From: Branchiostoma floridae
Taxonomy: Eukaryota; Chordata; Leptocardii; Amphioxiformes; Branchiostomatidae
Direction of reading: 5' to 3'
DNA: 64,000 nt
Assembly (NCBI RefSeq): GCF_000003815.2
Contig: NC_049979.1
Span: 34,441,738 to 34,505,737 of the forward strand
Under the pieces are notes generated by a model, which was not told where the DNA came from, ran no database searches, and saw nothing but the letters and a program-made list of their open reading frames with translations. Position numbers and translations under genes: made by a program. Shown one piece after another: positions 56,701 through 64,000 of this stretch (position 1 is the first letter of the stretch; the number at the start of each line of letters is the position of its first letter).

Positions 56701-59700
56701 CATGCATAAATACCTAGAAAGCACAAATTGAACACTGATCCAAATTTGAACGTACATATTTATAAAAAATTAGCAGAAGGTAAATATGGTTTTACCTAGA
56801 TCGGTGACTGTTGATCACACCAGCACTATGAAAGGGACTGTTCTGCACCCTTTTAGAGTCGGTATTAGTTTTCGACTGACTGTAAGTAAATACTCCGGAC
56901 CAGTGTTTCCATTACTGTACAATATGTGTCTATGGTGCTATCTCGAATTCAAAACCACTGCAAATGTTCCATTTTCTTCTTAACACAAAATTAAATCCCC
57001 ACAGTTACTGGAAGGCAAATATAGGACAGTAGCTTGATGTCTTGAAGCCTGCTATCACCAGGCTAATACTGTCTTCCTGCCTTTCAGGCCCATTCAGGAA
57101 TCAGTTGAGACCATCCTCCAGCTGGACTGGAAGGAGAAGCCATCTTCAGGCAGAGATGACGTGTGTGCAGGTGACGAGATCACTTCAGCTGGCCCCCCAA
57201 CCTCCACCCTGGGCTCCCTACTCAACCCCCACACCAGCCCCTTCCCCTTTCCCCCATACTTCCCCAAACTGCACGAGTATCTCTCTCAACATGTACAGCA
57301 GGAAAGGTCTGCTAGACAGGTCCACCTAGTTACCAAGTGGCTTCCAGATCTTCTACCTGAACTGAACCAGGAAGGTTTAGAACTGTTGCTGCCATATGTG
57401 GTGTCCTTACTTGAGAGCCCGAAGTCGGGCGCAGAGGCCACCATTTGTATTTTCGATATCTTCGCGCAGTATTTGGGACCGGCCATGACGAGCCGCAAGC
57501 TGCTCAGGCCGCTGACAAATCTCATGGACCACGGGAATGTGTCGCTGAGTTACGTCAAGCTCTTCCACAGGACGTTTCTACTTCAGTTGCTCGTCAGGTT
57601 TGGTCTCCAGACATTTCTGGGACAGATCGTCGGGCTGATCGTCGAAGCCACGGCCGATCTCAGAGACCCGTTAGCGGAACTGACTGCGATTGGTCGGCTC
57701 TCACCTCCGGAAGAGGACGTTGACCTCGGCATGGATGCGCTTCAGCCGTCGTATGAAGAAGATGAGCAGGAAGATCCTCTGATGTACGATAATATCACCA
57801 CGGAGACTGGGATGTCCTTTCCCAACGTAACAAGTAGATCATGCACTGACGGTACAGATAACAACTTCTCCTTAGAGAGATACCGACAGAATGTGGAAAG
57901 AGTCATAAGCGAAGGAGACAGCCAATCGCTCAACGAAGAGGGCTCCACCTTCTCCGGAGACATCCTATTGGACGGCACGAGCAGCGACATAGACAGAGAC
58001 GACGAGGAAACGGAGTACTCCACGTCAGAAAGAATTTCGCTCGTAGATTGCGGAACTGATGAAGACTCCTTGCAGGACTTTGCCAGATCGGCGTCATTGG
58101 GACCGGATCAAAATCTAGACATGACCGAACTGGAGAGCTCGTCTTTACGCAGAGCAGAGCCGGGCACGAGTAAGGAGAACTTTTTTGTCGGGAGTCCCGG
58201 TGGGGTGTCGGTCCACAGTGTGTCCAGACTTGTGGTCAATGAGGGGCAGGGTAGTGATGAGGAGGAGGAGGAGCAGAGGAGCAGTGATACGGAGGAGGTT
58301 GGGGATCAGCAGGAAGATACAGGTAATGATAATATCAACTTTGAATTTAACTGATACTATAACTAGTATATAATGTGTATTTACAACTCACAGACTGTGT
58401 GTCCACATTGTGCAATTCAGTCTTTGGCTGCCAATGAGCTTTTAGTTTTTTCGTGAAATGATTATGAATTAGTTTACCTTTACAATACAGGACGTAGCCA
58501 GGTGGATAGCAGCGGTGCTGTCTACAGCCTTGTCACATCAGGTGAAAGTGGCAAGCAAGAGGTGGACCTGAACTTAAGCATCTTAGAGGAGTTTGAAGAA
58601 GGTTTGCATTTCACCTTGTATCATTTTTTTTCTATGCAAACACCATTTAGTTGCTCAAAATTACAGTGTTTTAGTAAAGGGACTCCACATTTGGGAATGT
58701 ATAGTGTGTGACAGTTTGACAATGTGTGTATCCAAATAGAGAACAATAAGGAGATGTGCCTTACAAGTTACAGTAACCTATAAGTGTGTGTGCCACTTGA
58801 TAAGATTTGTTGTTACCAATAGAGAGAATGTCCCTGTAGCACAACTGGTATACGTAGCAGCCTCACAGTTGAGCTTCTGGTTCCAATCAGTTGGTAGTAG
58901 GAGAACCTGGTTCAATTCTATGTAGGGCATCTCAGTTAGGGCTGCACCTGTCTTTTGGAAGGAATGTAAAATAGGGCTCATCTGTTCGAGGAGGTGCCAC
59001 GAACATGTTAATTGAGATGGGCTAACAGCGCTGCGTGCCTGCGAAGCTGGTGTGTTACGCCGAAGGGCGGTTATACCGGCTATATAGATACCGATACAGA
59101 TACAGATACATTGTACATATACCCTGCTACAGAAACAGCAGGGTAACTTGCAGCCCTACGTGTATGTTCCACTAGGCAATGGAAACGAACAAACGTTACC
59201 AAGAGAAATCTTTGTTGTCTCCAGGTTTAACCGTGGCTGACGTTGCAGCAGACAGCATCATGTGGCTGGCAGACCGGCTGGGACCGGCCCTGACAGGTCG
59301 CTACCTGGGGAAGAACCTGCTGAAGCTGCTGAACAACTGTTACCAGGGACCTGAACAGCAGTGTCTGGTGGAGGGGGAGGGAGGTCAGTTATGGACACTG
59401 TTTTGTATGAATTACCTTTTAAAAGCACAAAAGCACAATACCACCTCTACATAAGGGTTACTTGGCCTATTTGATCACTTTTTAGCAGTCTGTTCGATAA
59501 CTTACCCATTGATACAATCATCATACAAGCAATAAGAAACTCGGAAGGCAATCCGACCCACGAGATGGCTTGGACTGAGGGTAGTTCAGAGGGTGATTCA
59601 GAATTCTCTTTACTTCATACTCATCCAAGAAAACTGTTTACTAGCTTTGTATTGCATTTCAATGTAAAATGCGCTAGAAGTTGAATACAAACGTCTGACT

Positions 59701-62700
59701 TGAATGTTCAAAACATGCGAAATACATTCAAATTATTCTATAGGGAACATTCGGATTGAAGGTCACCACGTCTGGATGACAACAAAAAAGCATTTGTCTA
59801 CTGTATACAGGTCTATTGCAATCAGTATTACTGGAAGGCTACATATCAAGAAACAAATATATGGTGCAATATCATGTATGGCGAGTTGTTTTTTGTCTGT
59901 TGGATTGAATTCACAAGTTTCTTGCCCAATAGCAGAACAAGCCACAGTGTCTAGCAGAACTGTGGTAGGAGACCGACACTCACGGCTGGTTTTAAAGTGC
60001 CTGACGGACATCGTCGTGATGTATGGAGAGTCTGTCATCACGTCCCAGTATATCCCACACATCACATTCATGGTGAGTCTCAGTACATCCCACACATCAC
60101 ATTCATGGTGAGTCCCAGTACATCCCACACATCACATTCATGGTGAGTCCCAGTACATCCCACACATCACATTCATGGTGAGTCCTAGTACATCCCACAC
60201 ATCACATTCATGGTGAGTCCCAGTACATCCCACACATCACATTCATGGTGAGTCCCAGTACATCCCACACATCACATTCATGGTGAGTCCCAGTACATCC
60301 CACACATCACATTCATGGTGAGTCCCAGTATATCCCACACATCACATTCATGGTGAGTCCCAGTACATCCCACACATCACATTCATGGTGAGTCCCAGTA
60401 CATCCCACACATCACATTCATGGTGAGTCCCAGCACATCCCACACATCACATTCATGGTGAGTCCCAGCACATCCCACACATCACATTCATGGTGAGTCC
60501 CAGCACATCCCACACATCACATTCATGGTGAGTCCCAGTACATCCCACACATCACATTGTTGGGTAGTTAAAATATTTTCTTGTGATACCTTCATTCTTT
60601 AACTTACCAATGTACTATTTTTCTGCCACTTACAAATCTTTGATGAATTTATCAAGAGCCTTATCTCACACATGATAGTGTTTGAAGGGTTGACTGGAGA
60701 ATGGTTTTGTGTACAATTAGGTGTCGTCTGGACGCAGTAGACTGAACAGTAAGATGGAGGCAGGTCTGATCGGAGCCATGGTCCTGCTGAGGCACGTGGT
60801 GCCATTCATGTCCGACACCACCATCATGGACAACCTCAAGGTAAACTTATACAGCCATCAGACCTAAGATCTCGAGTCAATAGGAGCAACCAGTCTTCAT
60901 TATAAACAACAGTGTCTACTGAATACTAAACAGGAGTTAAAAAGAATTCATTCCTCCATAAAATAATTATAATTCTTGTATGTCTTGTTTAATTATAGTT
61001 CATTGATTATGCAAATAAGGTTCTGATTAACATTACATGAGTCGTTCACTTCCTGTCATTCTATTGTGAATTTGACAAGCATGTGGAAAATTGTTTCTGA
61101 TATAACTGCAAAAGCACAAACATGCATATACCAAAAGCAGTACCTCCCATGAAGAAGTAGCCTCTTCCAATGACCTCATGACCTGAAATGTCTGTCGGCA
61201 GTCAGCCAAGGTGATGAATCAGCTAATTCTAAGACCTCTGACCTTGACTTCCTGTTACTCCTGCAACTCTGACCTTTTCCCTTCACCTCCTGTCACTCAG
61301 TGGTGGGACAAAAATACGAGCCGACACACAAACAGATACATTAAAAACTTTTACTTAAGTTTAAAAATGAAATTCACAATTTACCATTATCTGTACAGAT
61401 GCTGGAGCGTGATATCCTGAAGCCGCTGATCTCGCTGGTCTCCAACCCGTGTGTGACGTTCCCCGGGAGCGGGCAGGCGCGGGCTGTCGTGTGTTACAAA
61501 CTGGTGGACGCCATGGTGCTCGTCACCCTGCGGATTGGGCGGGAGATGGCGCGGGAGGAACTCAACAAACTGCTCAGACAGTTCTTCAACTGTTTTGACC
61601 TCGTACATGGGGAAGGCAACACCACAGAAGGTAATGATGGCTTTACCTACCTGGCTTTACTTACATACATTGTGGGTCTTCTACCTGCAAAACTGCCCAA
61701 GATGACAGATGAAATCTGGACTATGTTGACAGTCACACTTTAGACAGGATTATTAAGCTTGTATCCATGCAGGGCTAGAAGTACTAGCCTGGTATTCAAC
61801 CTAGTATCCAACCGTATTATAGCTCCCAAGTCTCTTTTGTCTTCTCCACAATTATTTGCGGAGAGGACAGAAGAGACTAGGGAGCTATAATATGGATGGA
61901 TACCAGGCTAAGAAATACTGGGTGCATCAAACAAGTTGAGCTTACTAAAGATCACTGTAACTCTGCCATTGGTCAAGACAGATGTTTGTGCTCTCTTTCA
62001 CAACCATAATAAACAGTGGATAGTCTTAGACACCCTTTCCAGTAGCGTGCATGTCGGTTGAGCGACATTAGCTGGGATTCAAACTCAAGTTTTTTCAGCT
62101 CAGAGGCAGGATCACTAACTATTGGACAACACATGGTGCACAAAATGTTGAGTTATCTTTGTTGCAACCTTTTATTTCTTTCAGAGAGTACTGCAATGCC
62201 CAAGGCGTCGTCCTTCAGTCTGTCGGACTCCATGGAGTTTGTTGAGATAAAGATGGACACCAACACCAACACCTACAGGATCGGGACCCCCATCCGTATC
62301 AACAGCATCAGCCCACTGTCGTCAGACCCGCGCCGCAGCAGCAGGGTGAAACTCAACGCTTCTCCTGTCATGCCCAGTAAGTATGGACACAGTCTTCTTA
62401 AGTAATACAATATTATTCAATCTGTACAAAAATAGACTTTCTTCAGAAGGGTAATACTTTCAAAATTTGCTTGTTCTTGTGCATTCTTATAAAAAAAGGT
62501 GAATTTCAAAGATTCCACGTACAATTTGTATACTTGCATTAAGCACAGTTTTTTTATATATATAACTGCTTTGCTCACTCAGTGGTTTTATTCTGTGGTT
62601 ATAGTACCATGCATTATGACACCATATACACCTCAGGCTGGTCATTAACCCTTAATTACCGGTAAACTCTTTTCTTGTCATTCCATACCGGTTAATTCTT

Positions 62701-63597
62701 GTCATGCAGGTTGAAAGTCTTGCCTTACCAGGCAATTCTTGCTGTGTCTTGTCCATTTTTGCTTTTGTATAGCTTGGCTGTGTTTAGTCACTTGAAAGTA
62801 TGTGGGATTCTGTTTGGTAATGATGTGAATCTTTCTGTACAGATGGCCTGTATGATGGGGAGGTGACCAGTTCCCAGAAGGAGGCTGGTATGGAAGATCT
62901 AAGGGTAGTCTTCACACCAGCTTTGGCACATGCAGCATTTATTCCTCTCTGTAGACTTACTGGCAGGTGGGACTGAAAGGACGTCTTTTTGTCCAATATT
63001 GTGCTGACACTAGTTCACCTTTGCCCTTGTACAATGTATAGCTGCATAATCAAAATATTGTGTTGAAAATGTCATTGTCCTGATGCAGTTTATTTTTACT
63101 TCGACCGAAATCGAACCTAATGTTATTTTTCAGTACCAAATCTAAAGTATATCCAACAGTGCCTAGGTGATTACAATGACCAGATCACCGCAAAGCAGAT
63201 TTGCCATTTAGCTGCCGACAGAAGGTCTTGGAAGAAACTTACAGTCGCCTGCGCCGCAGCCGACCAATGATGATGATGACCAAAACTAGAAACACAATAT
63301 TTTTATAAAATATTTCTAGGCCATACAGACAGACCCAGTGGTGAACATATGTCTAGTTCAATGTTTATAAGCTGTTGTTAAGATGATAATAATGATTATT
63401 GTTTGTACACAGTATCCACATGGAGCGTATCCTAAAGAACCATGACCTTATATGGAAGCTGTCCAGCACGTATGAGACGGCTCTCTCCACGCACAATCTG
63501 GGGGCGCAGCCGGGCACTGATGTCCTGTCTGATAACGATGATGAGACGCCATCGTCGGAGAACAGAACGGCGTGGTTTGTGGACATGGGTGCAAAAG
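47773..63597 (+). CDS. WDR81: WD repeat-containing protein 81, BEACH-domain protein (3' partial)
   Basis: Twenty exons join in frame: 47773-47856, 48879-49060, 49493-49658, 50273-51250, 52216-52332, 53188-53397, 53901-54077, 54683-54786, 55369-55525, 56244-56449, 57088-58322, 58491-58601, 59225-59383, 59744-59810, 59958-60072, 60721-60840, 61399-61630, 62185-62376, 62843-62966 and 63413-63597, about 1,640 residues. Matches to vertebrate WDR81 include [78 protein letters not shown] and [11 protein letters not shown]. The BEACH domain spans about residues 310-550. An acidic Ser/Glu-rich region is in exon 11, and a helical-repeat region ([20 protein letters not shown]) follows. The start ATG 47773 gives 28 residues in phase. 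The WD40 propeller lies beyond the window. Known role: with WDR91 it restrains class III PI3-kinase during early-to-late endosome conversion and aids aggregate autophagy. Exon 14 and the donor of exon 7 are the least certain parts. Confidence 0.92.
51689..52019. mobile_element. hAT-like MITE in WDR81 intron 4
   Basis: The left end CAAGGTTGGACAAGT and the reverse complement of the right end CAGGGTTGGAAAAGT are clear inverted termini. The interior repeats ACTTGCCCGAAAT and CTTGCCCGATAGGGCAAG in both orientations. About 330 bp, no transposase. A convincing 8-bp target duplication is not seen. Confidence 0.6.
53341..53546 (+). repeat. ~105-bp tandem duplication covering the end and splice donor of WDR81 exon 6
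   Basis: CCGGTACTGCAGCTGGGCAG ... GGCAAAGGTATGG ... CCCCTGGGAACTG (from 53341) is repeated from 53444 with point changes, and a third partial start follows at about 53550. The donor GGCAAAG|GTATGG therefore exists twice, at 53397/53398 and at 53505/53506. The added 108 bases are open in the WDR81 frame. Confidence 0.85.
55134..55172. repeat. Perfect 18-bp palindrome with 3-base loop in WDR81 intron 8
   Basis: ACAATTTTGAGTGTACTA is followed by a 3-base loop and its exact reverse complement TAGTACACTCAAAATTGT. It lies in AT-rich intron sequence. No element boundaries are visible. Confidence 0.85.
58820..59115 (+). mobile_element. Second tRNA-derived SINE, in WDR81 intron 12
   Basis: GTCCCTGTAGCACAACTGGT (A-box region), then CTGGTTCAATTC (B-box-like), form a degenerate tRNA head. 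The body ends in CCGGCTATATAGATACCGAT and a GATACA simple repeat (59088-59108). It is different from the SINE at 272-590. Boundaries are approximate. Confidence 0.6.
60042..60560 (+). repeat. 35-bp minisatellite repeating the exon 15 end and its splice donor
   Basis: The unit GTGAGTCCCAGTACATCCCA followed by CACATCACATTCATG is tandemly repeated with a strict 35-base period. The first unit overlaps the last 31 bases of WDR81 exon 15 (...TACATCCCACACATC-type to TTCATG at 60072). TTCATG|GTGAGT occurs 14 times, from 60073 to 60528. Units differ at only one or two positions. Confidence 0.95.
61785..61910. mobile_element. Foldback MITE in WDR81 intron 17
   Basis: TAGCCTGGTATTCAACCTAG ... TATTATAGCTCCC at the left pairs with GGGAGCTATAATATGGATGG ... 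ATACCAGGCTA at the right, nearly the whole 126-bp length. A similar end sequence (CCAGGCTACCAG) occurs near 35277. Confidence 0.7.
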
Positions 63598-64000
63598 GTG
63601 AGGATTTTCACTCTCTTTTTCAGTGTCAATCACAATTATCAATCCAACCAATGATAGCATGGCAATTACAGGTTTGACCAATCAGAGTGTGACTGCATGT
63701 CTGTTGAATTTCTTTGTTTGGGCTGAGACCGAGGGGACTTTTGGATCCATCTATTTCCTGACTGGGTGTGCAGTTTAAAGTCTTGTGCAGTCAAACTGCC
63801 CAAGAAGACCAGCCAGAGGACCGATAAAATCCTGTTAATGTTGATAGATGGTCACTGTACACAGTATCCTAAATGCTTGAGTTAATGGGGAAAATAACCA
63901 AAGGGACCACTAACAAGTGGTCACATTGGCCAGGTGGTCCTTATGTAGAGGTCGTCACTTACACAGGTTTGACAGTGTTGGGGTGTGATATACTAGAAGT

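Overview
The window looks like nuclear DNA of a cephalochordate (amphioxus, Branchiostoma-like). The genes are split by GT-AG introns, two of them match chordate OXSR1/STK39 and WDR81 closely, and the sequence is dense in SINE, LINE, MITE-like and satellite repeats. This assignment is inference from composition and protein similarity; no search was run. There is one 539-base assembly gap (35970-36508).

Layout. 1-10.6 kb is a repeat field: a tRNA-derived SINE, MITE-like inverted-repeat elements, a 1.64-kb direct tandem duplication, a 5'-truncated LINE, a 20-bp minisatellite, a broken reverse transcriptase on the minus strand and a ~245-bp tandem repeat. 10.65-23.19 kb holds the 3' part of one very large plus-strand gene in five recognisable exons, at least 3,417 codons. 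It encodes an animal FAS/PKS-type megasynthase with the order KS-AT-DH-(structural KR)-(degenerate ER)-KR-ACP-thioesterase-condensation-degenerate adenylation and, on two small 3' exons, a PH-like domain. The first ~50-100 residues of the KS are not found in the window. 23.2-45.4 kb has no convincing gene. It carries RT remnants, a pogo-like MITE, a Penelope/hammerhead-like motif, a strong RNA-type hairpin, a 2.3-kb satellite of 33-bp monomers with a ~927-bp higher-order period, an exon-like repeat family in both orientations, and ~150-bp tandem repeats.

45.4-64 kb is a head-to-head gene pair. An intact intronless OXSR1/SPAK kinase lies on the minus strand (45458-47134). WDR81 lies on the plus strand, with 20 exons from 47773 to 63597 and the WD40 end beyond the window. 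About 640 bp separates the two start codons and probably serves as a shared promoter. Two WDR81 splice donors lie inside local tandem duplications. One donor copy would give an in-frame 36-residue exon extension. The other lies in a 35-bp minisatellite that repeats the exon end plus GTGAGT fourteen times.

The main candidate for something undescribed is the megasynthase. Its thioesterase is internal and has a complete triad, and it is followed by a condensation domain, an AASDH-like adenylation fold lacking its core motifs, and a C-terminal phosphoinositide-binding-type (PH) module in place of a carrier or release domain. The architecture suggests a membrane-targeted polyketide synthase with a repurposed NRPS-like tail. 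The chemistry is not known from the sequence. OXSR1 and WDR81 act in WNK-regulated ion transport and endolysosomal trafficking and are not obviously linked to it.
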